This document shows, piece by piece, positions 8,355 to 16,433 of a stretch of 64,000 nt of DNA. Both the position numbers and the translations under genes were made by a program. Position 1 is the first letter of the stretch, and each line of letters starts with the position of its first letter. Origin of the DNA: Halocynthiibacter sp049608145 (GTDB lineage: Bacteria > Pseudomonadota > Alphaproteobacteria > Rhodobacterales > Rhodobacteraceae); assembly GCF_049608145.1 (NCBI RefSeq), contig NZ_JBMYXF010000012.1:1-64000 (forward strand). Direction: 5' to 3'. The notes below the pieces were generated by a model. That model did no database searches. It worked only from the letters and a program-made list of their open reading frames with translations, and was not told the DNA's origin.

Positions 8355-9269
8355 TCATCCGTCATTTCCAGCCAAATTCACGTAGAATATACAAGGGTCT
8401 GTCGCCAGTTCAGGCGGCGTTGAACACAAGCCCCGCGCAACTGTCCAAGCCGCAACAACCTTAGGGACATAACCCCGCGTTTCCGCATATTCCGGAACAC
8501 CGCCGTTCCTGCGCACAGCATTTTCACCTGCATTATACGCTGCAAGAACCATGACTGGATCGTAATTGAATTCCTTCATCAGCCAGTCAAGATAAGCCAC
8601 GCCGCCCTTAATATTCTGGACAGGATCACTTCGGTCCGTCACCCCAAACCGTTCAGCCGTTGCGGGCATAAGCTGCATCAGGCCGGACGCGCCTGCACTG
8701 CTAACGGCATCAGACCGGCCGGATGATTCCACGCCAATCACAGCCAGAACAAATGCCGGAGAAACCCGTGTCCCAACAGTCGCCCCAAGAATATCCCTGC
8801 CATATTTTTCAGCGACAACCTGCAGATTCTGCATCGCTGGAATTGCAATTGCACCGTCACGCGATGGCGAAGTAATCAGCACTTCCGCAGCTTCAAGGCT
8901 GTCAGGTGCCGAATGTTCAAGCGAAGGGGATATTTCATTCCAGAACCAAGAATAAGGCAACGTTTCCGCGGTCGTATCTTGCGGTCCCGGTGATGTTTCA
9001 TCCTCCAAAGGCGTGAACACACCATATCCCGACGGCAGCGCCAATGCAGCAGCTTGTTCCACCGGGTCAATCTGAACATCTATTCTACGCCGCCCTTCAA
9101 AACTGTCCGGCACTGAAATCCATTTGGCTGAGAAATCACCAGGTCTCGGCAACCCATCTGCAAGTGCCGATCCACCAACCCCACCCAAAGTTGAAACGAA
9201 TCCAATAGAAAGAAACGTGGCGCGACATAAACCGCGGGGCATCATAATAGTGCGTCCGATCACAAGCAT
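8355..9269 (-). CDS. Secreted lytic transglycosylase (SLT domain)
   Basis: 304 residues with an N-terminal hydrophobic signal (FLSIGFVSTLGGVGGSALA). The SLT fold lies in the second half, with the catalytic Glu at about residue 180 in GVESSGRSD, then GLMQLMPATAERFGV and the AYNAGENAV block, all diagnostic for family 1 lytic transglycosylases that cleave peptidoglycan to 1,6-anhydro products. The start at 9269 has an AGGGA just upstream; ATGs nine to ten codons further in are alternatives. Such enzymes often accompany envelope-spanning machines; the pilin genes lie on the opposite strand 380 bp away, so a link to pilus assembly is only suggestive. Confidence 0.9.
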   Translation of the reverse strand: MLVIGRTIMMPRGLCRATFLSIGFVSTLGGVGGSALADGLPRPGDFSAKWISVPDSFEGRRRIDVQIDPVEQAAALALPSGYGVFTPLEDETSPGPQDTTAETLPYSWFWNEISPSLEHSAPDSLEAAEVLITSPSRDGAIAIPAMQNLQVVAEKYGRDILGATVGTRVSPAFVLAVIGVESSGRSDAVSSAGASGLMQLMPATAERFGVTDRSDPVQNIKGGVAYLDWLMKEFNYDPVMVLAAYNAGENAVRRNGGVPEYAETRGYVPKVVAAWTVARGLCSTPPELATDPCIFYVNLAGNDG

Positions 9270-9646
9270 TCCCTGTCCATGTTTCCCCGTTCATCCTTAT
9301 AGGTGAGTCTGTCAAATCCGACTCGTCAAAACCAGCAAATTACGAGATTCTCCGTCATATTTGGACCACATTTCAGCACCTTGAACCAAATTGGTCACAA
9401 CGGTTAACGATATTAAGTAGATCTCGGCGCTTTTGTTACCAAAATTCAAACAGTTATCAAAAATCACACCTTTTGTTAACGAAGGCCAAAAATACCCGAC
9501 CTCCGCCCAAGTATCGCCCCATTCCCACGGCTATATGTCCCAGTACCCCGGCTGTAGCATCTGAGTAGACAGTAGCAGGCAGTAACCGGTCCGGTGGGCC
9601 ACGAGACAAACCGCGACCGCGGCGATAAACATAGTAAGGAAATAAA
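9270..9646. other. Gene-free 377-bp region between transglycosylase and pilin genes
   Basis: AT-rich stretch with no convincing coding frame on either strand. It holds the divergent promoters for the lytic transglycosylase (minus) and the first pilin gene (plus). GTTAAC-containing words occur (around 9408 and 9475) but spacing does not match the CtrA consensus. The last 70 bases before the pilin ATG contain an imperfect GC-rich palindrome CCGCGACCGCGG (about 9610-9622) and an AAGGA ribosome-binding site. Confidence 0.5.
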
Positions 9647-9911
9647 ATGCTTAACTTCATCAAAAACTTCGCACACGACGAATCTGGCAACTGTAACTGT
9701 TGACTGGGTTGTTCTGACCGCAGCCATCGTTGGCCTTGGCATCGTGATCATCAACTCTGTTGGCACAGGCGCTGCTGACCTTGCAGGCGACATCCAGACT
9801 GGCCTGACCACAATGGAAGTCAGCACTGACACCACCTTCGGTGGTACTGGCACTGGTACTGGTACTGGCACTGGCACTGGTACTGGCACTGGCACTGGTA
9901 CTGGCAGCTAA
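9647..9911 (+). pseudogene. Flp/type IVb pilin with an internal frameshift and Gly-Thr repeat tail
   Basis: Translation from ATG 9647 (after AAGGA) gives MLNFIKNFAHDESG, then hits TGA at 9701. In the next frame the sequence continues TVTVDWVVLTAAIVGLGIVIINSVG, the conserved pilin helix that the neighbouring intact pilin at 10120 carries in one frame. A missing GC dinucleotide near 9687 (GGCAACT where GGCGCAACT would keep frame) explains the break. The restored protein would have about 88 residues, a class III prepilin cleavage region after ESG, one membrane helix, and ten Gly-Thr units before the stop at 9909. It may be a true pseudogene, a phase-off state or a base-call error. A strong terminator follows. 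Confidence 0.72.
9843..9902 (+). repeat. Ten-unit hexanucleotide repeat (GGY ACT) coding Gly-Thr
   Basis: Ten uninterrupted GGT/GGC-ACT units, 60 bp, encode (Gly-Thr)10 at the C-terminus of the first pilin frame. The third base of Gly alternates irregularly between T and C, while all Thr codons are ACT. Length variation in whole units would keep the frame. Confidence 0.93.
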
Positions 9912-9953
9912 TCCATAGCAATTAGCAGGCGATATCCTGCTATACTAAGTTAA

Positions 9954-9988
9954 AAATTAGCCACGCGGCAATCGCGTGGCTAATTTCG
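9954..9988 (+). terminator. Rho-independent terminator after the first pilin gene
   Basis: A 14-bp stem with arms AAATTAGCCACGCG-like at 9954-9967 and its complement at 9973-9986, loop GCAAT, followed by TTTCG. It separates the two pilin transcription units. Confidence 0.88.
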
Positions 9989-10119
9989 TTCGATTGTTCA
10001 ATCATCCAGATAGTGACATTTCACCTAATTCTCGACAGATGAACATCACTTTTCAGACATATTTTCCACCTACATTTTTAGGCACCGATACCCAAAGATC
10101 AGCAATTCGGAGCAGCCCA

Positions 10120-10320
10120 ATGGTAGAAATGGTTAAACAGTTTGTGAATGATGAAACAGCGGCGGTGACAGTTGACTGGGTGGTCTTAACTGCGGCCATA
10201 GTCTTTTTAGGTGTCGCCATCGCAATACCTGTTGGCACAGAGACGAATACACTTGCTCAGAAAATTGGGACCAATGTCGGCGCTATGCCAGCTCCATCCA
10301 CTGAAATTGAGTTCGATTAA
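10120..10320 (+). CDS. Flp/type IVb-like pilin
   Basis: 66 residues from ATG 10120, chosen because GGAGC lies 8 bases upstream and the product then has the short leader expected of Flp prepilins. NDETAAVTVDWVVLTAAIVFLG aligns with the first pilin (split: NDETA and AVTVDWVVLTAAIVFLG). Processing would be after Ala rather than Gly, and positions 5-6 of the mature protein would be Asp-Trp instead of the Glu-Tyr of classical Flp. One membrane helix, then a polar tail. It is preceded by a terminator and followed by cpaB after 144 bp. The Flp assignment rests on motif shape, size and the cpaB neighbour. Confidence 0.75.
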   Translation: MVEMVKQFVNDETAAVTVDWVVLTAAIVFLGVAIAIPVGTETNTLAQKIGTNVGAMPAPSTEIEFD

Positions 10321-10464
10321 AAATTAACTATTTTTCTTTATCTTGATAATTAGGTCACAAAAAACAGTGATGATCTCGCTTTGGTTGATTCCCGGACTAA
10401 ATTCGGCGATGAAAGCTTTCGTCCCCCAACGTGATGTAGGGACGTAATTCTGAAAGGATTAAGA

Positions 10465-11292
10465 ATGCGCGCAATATTTGGCCTCGTGCTTGTTGCAGGT
10501 GTTGGTCTGGCTGGTTTTGCCGTGTTGAAAGTTAAAGAACAAGTCGACGGATATCGTGGGGCACTGGCCCAGGCAAACGCTGCAAGGGTGCCTGCGATTG
10601 CCACAACAGATGTCTTTGTTGTGAACCAGAGAATTTCCTACGGGGAACAACTTACGGCTGAACACGTCAAAATTATCAAATGGCCATCTGATTCCCTGCC
10701 TGAAGGGGTATTCTCTTCTATTGATGCTTTGTTTCCTGCAGGCGCTGCAAACTACCGCAGTGTGTCACGTGTCATGGAAATCAACGAACCCGTACTGGCT
10801 GTAAAAATCACAGCCCCCGGCGAAGAGGTTGGTATTCAATCCCAGCTTTCCCCTGGCATGCGCGCCTTTGCAATTAAAGTCGACGCCGTTTCAGGTGTGT
10901 CCGGCTTTCTGCGTCCTGGTGACCTTGTTGATGTCTATTGGACCGGCAGCAGTGATGGGGAAGGCGTGACACAACTTATTCAGAATGCGGTTCGTATTAT
11001 TGCCATCGACCAAGAAGAAAACGCTGAAGAGCTTGGTGCAACGATTGCCCGCACGGTGACGGTCGAAGTTTCACGTCAACAGGTTTCACTGCTTGCTCAG
11101 GCACAGGCCAGCGGACGGTTGAACTTATCCTTGCTAAACGTCAATGAAGCCGGCGATCCAGTGGACCAAAATGAAGTCATCGTCACAAGAACCGGTGATC
11201 TTCTGGGGGAACGGGTTCAGGATGAACGTTGCTATATTTCCCAAGGCTTCGGAGCAAATAAAACACAGATTGAAGTGCCCTGCACAGAATAA
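10465..11292 (+). CDS. cpaB: Flp pilus assembly protein CpaB
   Basis: 275 residues. A single N-terminal membrane helix (IFGLVLVAGVGLAGFAVLKV) is followed by an SAF domain at about residues 50-115 (ATTDVFVVNQRISYGEQLTAEHVKI in outline) and the CpaB/RcpC domain with GMRAFAIKVDAVSGVSGFLRPGD (split: GMRAFAIKVDAV, SGFLRPGDLVDV). Two Cys near the C-terminus (CYISQG and VPCTE) may form a disulfide. CpaB is a periplasmic component of the Tad/Flp secretion machine, near the outer-membrane secretin. The remaining cpa/tad genes are not in this window; the next gene is an unrelated synthetase on the other strand. Confidence 0.9.
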   Translation: MRAIFGLVLVAGVGLAGFAVLKVKEQVDGYRGALAQANAARVPAIATTDVFVVNQRISYGEQLTAEHVKIIKWPSDSLPEGVFSSIDALFPAGAANYRSVSRVMEINEPVLAVKITAPGEEVGIQSQLSPGMRAFAIKVDAVSGVSGFLRPGDLVDVYWTGSSDGEGVTQLIQNAVRIIAIDQEENAEELGATIARTVTVEVSRQQVSLLAQAQASGRLNLSLLNVNEAGDPVDQNEVIVTRTGDLLGERVQDERCYISQGFGANKTQIEVPCTE

Positions 11293-11356
11293 CCAGGGGA
11301 TGAACCTGCCGGTACGGACGTATCCCAGCTGGAACGTAAATTTGGGCAAGTTAGAA

Positions 11357-11386
11357 AATGGCGGGGTTTTCCCCGCCATTCTTGTC
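11357..11386. terminator. Bidirectional terminator between cpaB and acyl-CoA synthetase
   Basis: Perfect 10-bp stem AATGGCGGGG/CCCCGCCATT with a TTTT loop; followed by CTTGTCTC on plus and TTTTCT on minus. It lies between two convergent genes and serves both. Confidence 0.85.
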
Positions 11387-11397
11387 TCAGAAATAGA

Positions 11398-13287
11398 TTA
11401 AATCGCCCATTCCCATGGACGCGTGAACTGGCCAAGGCAAGCGACCACAGCTTCGTCACTGGTGTCACCGGTTTTCTCCAGTTGTGCAACAAGGCCACGC
11501 TTCTTGTCATCAATCACGACAGACACCTGGGCAGCGACCCCCGCCTCTGTCAGGGATGCATTATAGATCCGCATGATCGCACTTTTGCGCAGATCCGGTT
11601 TAAATACTTTGCCCACCGCCGTCTTCGGCAGTTCATTCATGATCTCGATAAACTTTGGATTCGCGGCACGTTCGTGGATATGCTCCTTCGCATAGGCCAT
11701 CAGCTCCTCCGGTGTCGTGGAAGCCCCCTCCACAAGCTCAACATAGGCGCATGGGATCTCGCCGGCATGGGCATCGGGTTGACCGATTGCACCCACAAAT
11801 CCAACAGCTGGATGCCCTGCCAGCGCTTCTTCAATCTCTGCCGGATCGATATTATGGCCACCACGGATGATCAGATCTTTCGCCCGCCCTGTAATGAACA
11901 GATAGCCATCCGCATCGATGCGTCCCAGATCACCCGTACGCAAATACACATCATGATGGAACAGGTCGTGGTTTTTATCGACTTCTGTGTAGGTCGAGCC
12001 TTCAAAAACACCAGGGTTATCAATGCAGATCTCGCCGATTTCATCAACCGCGCATTCGACCGGCCCGTCAGGAGTGTTCTTTAGAATTTTCACGTCACAA
12101 TGCGGGAACGTCATGCCCACAGATCCAGTTTTCTTGTTCCCACCCGGAGGGTTACAGGAAACCAAACAGGTGGCTTCGGTCAGGCCGTAACCTTCGATGA
12201 TCTGAACACCCGTCGCTTCTTCAAACCGGCGATACAGTTCCAGCGGCAAAGGAGAAGACCCTGAAAACGCCCCATCCAATGTAGAAATATCCGCATCAAT
12301 CGGGCGCTGCATCAAGGCTGACAGTGCCGTAGGAACCGTCACAAGGAAGGAAACTTTATAGCGCTCGCAAAGCTTCCAGAAATTGTCAAACACCCCGTCA
12401 CCGCGATAACCGGCAGGGGTGGGAAAAATCACATGAGAGCCCGCACCAATCATCGACATCATGATCGGATACACCGCAAAAACATGGAACAGTGGCAACG
12501 GGCACATGACGTTATCTTCCGGACGGAACAACAAGGTTGACCCCAGCCAGCCGTTATAAATCATCCCCGAATATTTGTGCTGGGCCACTTTCGGCATGCC
12601 GGTTGTCCCACCGGTATGGAAATAAGCCGCAACACGATCTTCTTTCTTATCCTCAAAATCCAGCGTCTTGTTGTGCTTGACCAGTTCCTTGCTGAAATCC
12701 AGAACCTTCGCGGTATGTGACACCGGATTCTTCGGACGGATCAGCGGAACGATCCATGATTTCGGAGGGGTCAGATAGCGCAGCAAATCGATCTCAAGAA
12801 CCGTCTTCACATTCGGCGCATCTTTCAATGCCTCAGATGCCTTTTGTGGAACATCCGTCTTGGGGAAAGATTTCAGAGTGACCAGAACCGTCGCATTGGT
12901 TTCACGCAAAATGGCCGAAATCTGTTCCGGATCCAACAAAGGATTAATCGGGTTCACAATGCCTGAAATCATTCCGCCCAAAAGTGTATAAGCCGTTTCC
13001 ATCGCATTGGGCAGAAGGAAGGCTACGACATCATTTTCGCCGACACCCAGGCTGCGAAACAGGTTCGCGGCTTGAACGGATTTTTCATAAACCCCGGTCC
13101 AGGTCTGGGTCTCAGCCTTATCCCGGGGCCCCGACGTGATCTGATAACTGATCGCAGATCCATTTGGGTTTTTGTCTTTTGCAGATGCCAGAAAATCATG
13201 CATCGTGCGCGGCAGATCCCGCGCTTCAAAACTTTCAGCTTCGCCTTCGATCTTTAACAGATCCTCCAGACTGGCAAATTTACCCAT
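11398..13287 (-). CDS. Acyl-CoA synthetase (AMP-binding, about 630 aa)
   Basis: 629 residues of the ANL superfamily. The P-loop-like AMP motif TGGTTGMPK is at about residues 226-236, the A5 motif GYGLTEATC at about 365, and the C-terminal hinge and domain contain YLRTGDLGRIDADGY, GRAKDLIIRGGHNIDP and the adenylation Lys in PKTAVGKVFKPDLR. About 60 extra residues at the N- and C-termini compared with short acyl-CoA ligases are common in this roseobacter family. Converts a carboxylic acid, probably a fatty or aryl acid, to its CoA thioester in the cytoplasm. Exact substrate not deducible. Monocistronic. Confidence 0.9.
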   Translation of the reverse strand: MGKFASLEDLLKIEGEAESFEARDLPRTMHDFLASAKDKNPNGSAISYQITSGPRDKAETQTWTGVYEKSVQAANLFRSLGVGENDVVAFLLPNAMETAYTLLGGMISGIVNPINPLLDPEQISAILRETNATVLVTLKSFPKTDVPQKASEALKDAPNVKTVLEIDLLRYLTPPKSWIVPLIRPKNPVSHTAKVLDFSKELVKHNKTLDFEDKKEDRVAAYFHTGGTTGMPKVAQHKYSGMIYNGWLGSTLLFRPEDNVMCPLPLFHVFAVYPIMMSMIGAGSHVIFPTPAGYRGDGVFDNFWKLCERYKVSFLVTVPTALSALMQRPIDADISTLDGAFSGSSPLPLELYRRFEEATGVQIIEGYGLTEATCLVSCNPPGGNKKTGSVGMTFPHCDVKILKNTPDGPVECAVDEIGEICIDNPGVFEGSTYTEVDKNHDLFHHDVYLRTGDLGRIDADGYLFITGRAKDLIIRGGHNIDPAEIEEALAGHPAVGFVGAIGQPDAHAGEIPCAYVELVEGASTTPEELMAYAKEHIHERAANPKFIEIMNELPKTAVGKVFKPDLRKSAIMRIYNASLTEAGVAAQVSVVIDDKKRGLVAQLEKTGDTSDEAVVACLGQFTRPWEWAI

Positions 13288-13379
13288 CTGTTATTTCCCT
13301 CCCTGATGTCCCGTTTTTATGGACGTTTTGTCACACAATGGGCGCAACAGGGGCGCGACGCAAGCCTGACGCTGCGCCC

Positions 13380-13400
13380 CCTGCCCCTTTGAGGGGCAGG
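13380..13400 (-). terminator. GC-rich hairpin downstream of the ABC exporter gene
   Basis: CCTGCCCC/GGGGCAGG with a 5-base loop lies 31 bp past the stop of the minus-strand ABC gene. There is no U-tract on either side, so it may be a weak terminator or only a stabilising hairpin. Confidence 0.4.
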
Positions 13401-13430
13401 AATTACGGGGAATTTCACTGAATTTGTGAC

Positions 13431-15215
13431 TTAAACTTCGGTGGTGAACTGCAATTTGGCCAGACGCGCATACAGGCCACCTTCTTTCACCAGCTCTTCA
13501 TGGGTGCCCTGCGCAACAATCTGCCCTTCTTCAAACACCACAATTCGATCCGCTTTTTTCACAGTTGCCAGACGGTGCGCCACAATCAGAGTTGTACGAT
13601 CTCTGGCCAGATCATCAATCGCACCCTGCACCGCACGTTCGCTTTCTGCATCCAGGGCAGAGGTTGCCTCATCCAACAATAACACCGGTGCATCCCGCAA
13701 GATCGCGCGCGCAATGGCGATGCGTTGTTTCTGGCCACCGGACAACATCACGCCCCGTTCCCCCAGTTCGGACTGATACCCATCCGGCAATGCCATCAGG
13801 AATTCATGCGCTGCGGCAGCCATCGCAGCCGCTTTCACATCTTCATCACTGGCCTCTGGGCGACCGAACCGAATATTTTCCATCGCTGATCCAGCGAAAA
13901 TCACAGGATCTTGCGCAACCAGCGCGATGTGACGCCGAAAATCCGCCCGGGTCATATCTGTCAGATCAATTCCATCAAGGGAAACCTGCCCTTGCACAGG
14001 ATCATAAAACCGCAAAAGCAGTTGAAGGATGGTGGATTTCCCCGCCCCAGACGGGCCGACCAATGCAACAGTTTCCCCGGCCTTTACCGTCAGATCCAAC
14101 CCCTTAAGCGCAGCTGTGTCAGGCCGTGACGGATAATGGAATGTTACATTATCAAAACCAATGTTCCCTTGCGCACGATCCGTTGAAACCTGGGGCGTCA
14201 CCGGGTCATTCACTTGGTCCTGTGTTTCCAGCAATTCAATCAGACGTTCAGTTGCGCCAGCAGCCCGCTGAAGTTCGCTCCAGATTTCGGACAATGCACC
14301 AACCGCGCCAGCAACCATAATCGCGTAGATCACGAACTGCACCAGTTCGCCCGCGCTCATCAATTGGTCCTGCACATCCCGCGCACCAATCCAAAGCACA
14401 CCAACAACGCCCGAAAAGATCAGGAAAATCACGATCACCGTCATGATAGCGCGCGTAAATATACGCTTTGCTGCCGCACCAAAGGCTTTCTCGCTAACGT
14501 CATCAAACTTTGCCGTCGTGCGGGCTTCGTGGGTATAAGCCTGCACGGTGGTCACAGCCAAAAGCGCTTCTGAAGCGGACCCTGAACTTGCCGCGATCCA
14601 ATCTTGGTTTTCCCGGCTAAGGGCACGCAACCGCCGGCCCAACACGATAATCGGGATCAAAACACCCGGTACGATCAGCAAAACCAACCCGGTCAGTTTG
14701 GCACTGGTAAACAGCATCAGAACCATACCACCAATGAACATTAGAATATTGCGCAGGGCGACAGACAATGATGACCCAATAACCGACTGAATGATCGTTG
14801 TGTCCGTTGTGATCCGCGACAGAACCTCGCCGGTCAGCGTCTTTTCGTAAAACTCAGGTGACAGCGAAATCACACGGGAAAACACCGCTTTGCGCATATC
14901 CGCAACGATACGTTCACCCAATCGCGTTACCAGAAAGTAACGCAATCCCGTTCCGACGGCCAACAAACCAGCCACCGCGATTGCAGCCCCAAAATACTTA
15001 TCCAAAAGCGCCACATCACCCGCACCAAACCCATCCACGACCCGGCGTACAGCCAATGGCAGAATAAGCGACAATGCCGCCGTTGCGGTTAACGCAAGAA
15101 GTGTCAGAACCACCTGCATTCGATAGGGCTTCACAAAAGGCGATAGCCCACGCAATGCGCTGATTTGTTTAGATTTACCGCGATCTTCCGCAGAGCTTTC
15201 CGTCGATCTGGCCAT
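13431..15215 (-). CDS. ABCB-type ABC exporter (fused permease and ATPase)
   Basis: 594 residues. Six membrane helices fill roughly residues 30-310 (ABC type-1 exporter fold). The ATPase domain has Walker A GPSGAGKS at about 388, Q-loop VAQDPVIFAGS, signature LSGGQKQRIAIARAIL at about 490, Walker B VLLLDEATSALD and the H-loop in IVAHRLATVKKADRI. This half-transporter would act as a homodimer, exporting a lipid, peptide or drug; MsbA-like lipid export is possible but not demonstrable. Single gene, transcribed away from tRNA-Gly(TCC). Confidence 0.93.
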   Translation of the reverse strand: MARSTESSAEDRGKSKQISALRGLSPFVKPYRMQVVLTLLALTATAALSLILPLAVRRVVDGFGAGDVALLDKYFGAAIAVAGLLAVGTGLRYFLVTRLGERIVADMRKAVFSRVISLSPEFYEKTLTGEVLSRITTDTTIIQSVIGSSLSVALRNILMFIGGMVLMLFTSAKLTGLVLLIVPGVLIPIIVLGRRLRALSRENQDWIAASSGSASEALLAVTTVQAYTHEARTTAKFDDVSEKAFGAAAKRIFTRAIMTVIVIFLIFSGVVGVLWIGARDVQDQLMSAGELVQFVIYAIMVAGAVGALSEIWSELQRAAGATERLIELLETQDQVNDPVTPQVSTDRAQGNIGFDNVTFHYPSRPDTAALKGLDLTVKAGETVALVGPSGAGKSTILQLLLRFYDPVQGQVSLDGIDLTDMTRADFRRHIALVAQDPVIFAGSAMENIRFGRPEASDEDVKAAAMAAAAHEFLMALPDGYQSELGERGVMLSGGQKQRIAIARAILRDAPVLLLDEATSALDAESERAVQGAIDDLARDRTTLIVAHRLATVKKADRIVVFEEGQIVAQGTHEELVKEGGLYARLAKLQFTTEV

Positions 15216-15235
15216 GGCCTGAAACTTTCAATTTC

Positions 15236-15463
15236 TCACGAATATCTGGCAATATCCGCCTGTTTACCGTGCGTCAGGAAAAAGATGGAACAACAGTGAA
15301 TAATTTCGCCTTCACTGTCATGATAGCCCATCTGATGACCTGGAGGCACAGATGCATCTGTTAAAGGCTTAGTTAGCAGGTAACCCATCGAAAACAAGAC
15401 CCATTTCGCCGCAGATTTTAGCATGCAAACAGCAAACACCAATTGTCCAATATAGTGGGGCAC
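15236..15463 (-). CDS. Possible small hypothetical protein
   Basis: A 75-codon frame starting with GTG, with an internal ATG at 15388 giving 50 residues that look more protein-like (MGYLLTKPLTDASVPPGHQ at the start, then HCCSIFFLTHGKQAD). There is no clear ribosome-binding site and I do not recognise the family. It has a Cys-Cys pair and several His, which could bind metal, but this may be a chance open frame. Confidence 0.3.
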   Translation of the reverse strand: MPHYIGQLVFAVCMLKSAAKWVLFSMGYLLTKPLTDASVPPGHQMGYHDSEGEIIHCCSIFFLTHGKQADIARYS

Positions 15464-15486
15464 TCACCACGATCCATGCCACAACG

Positions 15487-15555
15487 CCGACCCCTATAGT
15501 TTCCAGAATATGAACCTATGCGTGACGATTAGGGGCAGTCGGTTCTTTTTTGTTT
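15487..15555 (+). terminator. Terminator-like hairpin with U-tract, no upstream plus-strand gene
   Basis: CCGA/TCGG and CCCCTA/TAGGGG stems, separated by a 3-base bulge, enclose a 33-base loop and are followed by TTCTTTTTTGTTT. No plus-strand gene lies upstream for more than 4 kb, so if real it would end a small RNA or an antisense transcript. Confidence 0.4.
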
Positions 15556-15753
15556 CGCAGAACAAACGCCATGATCGGGAAGAAAGCCTTAAAACTTTGA
15601 TCCCCCCTGATTTGTGAAGGCTCCACGCCCCAAGATCCCCCAGGGATGCAACGACAGGTTTCGATCACAAAACGCCCAAAGAGTTGTTCACATGGCAGCG
15701 GAACCTTTGGATAAGAGCAGGTTCAGAACGTTGATTTTATTGGATAAAGCATT

Positions 15754-15827
15754 TGGAGCGGGTAGCGGGAATCGAACCCGCACCTTAAGCTTGGAAGGCT
15801 CTTATGATACCATTTCACCATACCCGC
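15754..15827 (-). tRNA. tRNA-Gly (anticodon TCC)
   Basis: On the minus strand a 74-base cloverleaf: acceptor GCGGGTA/TACCCGC, D-loop AATGGTA, anticodon loop CTTCCAA (anticodon TCC), T-arm GCGGGTTCGATTCCCGC and an encoded CCA. The outermost anticodon-stem pair is A-A, the rest pair. Confidence 0.96.
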
Positions 15828-16001
15828 TTGCTTAAAGTCTGAGTATGCCAGCCATCTGGGAAGGTCAAGCGTTCTCTGGGAAATCTGTTTTAAAAATCCC
15901 GACACCGGCGCCATCACTTAAAGACCGCCACAAAACGGCCTTAATCCGCGGGTATTTTTCTTCTTGGTATATCGCATCTATTTTCTGCCTGAGGGAACCT
16001 A

Positions 16002-16415
16002 ATGAACACGTCTTTGAAGCTTATTTCAGTTCTGATTTCATTTTGGATTACAACACTCTCTGCACAGGCACAGACTATTATTCCGTCTGGCTCAGTGTCC
16101 TCCTTCCAGGAATCCCATAATGTATACGAAGTGCTGGTCATCAGAGATGATTTCATGCCACCCAATATCTATCTGCAGGATGGGGATGCGATTTCGTTTA
16201 AAAACTATTCTACCAGCAGCACGCGTTATGTGCGTGCAAACAACGGCAGCTGGCAAACCTATGCAATCCCCCCAAATGGCCGGGTGGTGGTGCAATTTAA
16301 CAGTGGTGCAGAACGTCGGTTTTATAGCGCGAACCAATATGGAAACCGCATAAACGGGAACACTGGGGATATCCACAACGGAAAAATCATCTGGGGCACC
16401 GCACCAAACGACTGA
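16002..16415 (+). CDS. Secreted cupredoxin-like protein without evident copper ligands
   Basis: 137 residues. A signal peptide is clear (LKLISVLISFWITTLSAQA, cleavage after AQA near residue 23). The mature part reads like a small beta-sandwich of the plastocyanin/cupredoxin type: VLVIRDDFMPPNIYLQDGD matches the family's strand with xFxPxxixVxxGDxixfxN, followed by FKNYS, and a late strand with RVVVQFNSGAERRFYSAN. The Cys, Met and the usual His copper ligands of that fold are missing. I do not recognise a named family. It stands alone between tRNA-Gly(TCC) and the convergent SRAP gene. Function unknown; probably periplasmic. Confidence 0.72.
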   Translation: MNTSLKLISVLISFWITTLSAQAQTIIPSGSVSSFQESHNVYEVLVIRDDFMPPNIYLQDGDAISFKNYSTSSTRYVRANNGSWQTYAIPPNGRVVVQFNSGAERRFYSANQYGNRINGNTGDIHNGKIIWGTAPND

Positions 16416-16433
16416 CCAGGTCAGGTCACAAAC

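Larger units (their letters stand above)
15216..15753. other. 538-bp region without a confident gene
   Basis: Contains a possible small minus-strand frame (15236-15463) and a plus-strand terminator-like hairpin (15487-15555), both listed separately. The remaining bases up to the tRNA show no coding signal, repeat or clear promoter. Confidence 0.5.

Noticed and set aside
15614..15835. 73-codon plus-strand frame across the tRNA-Gly(TCC)
   Set aside because: It is the reverse complement of a tRNA; apparent motifs such as RTRTLSLEG are common tRNA-shadow translations.
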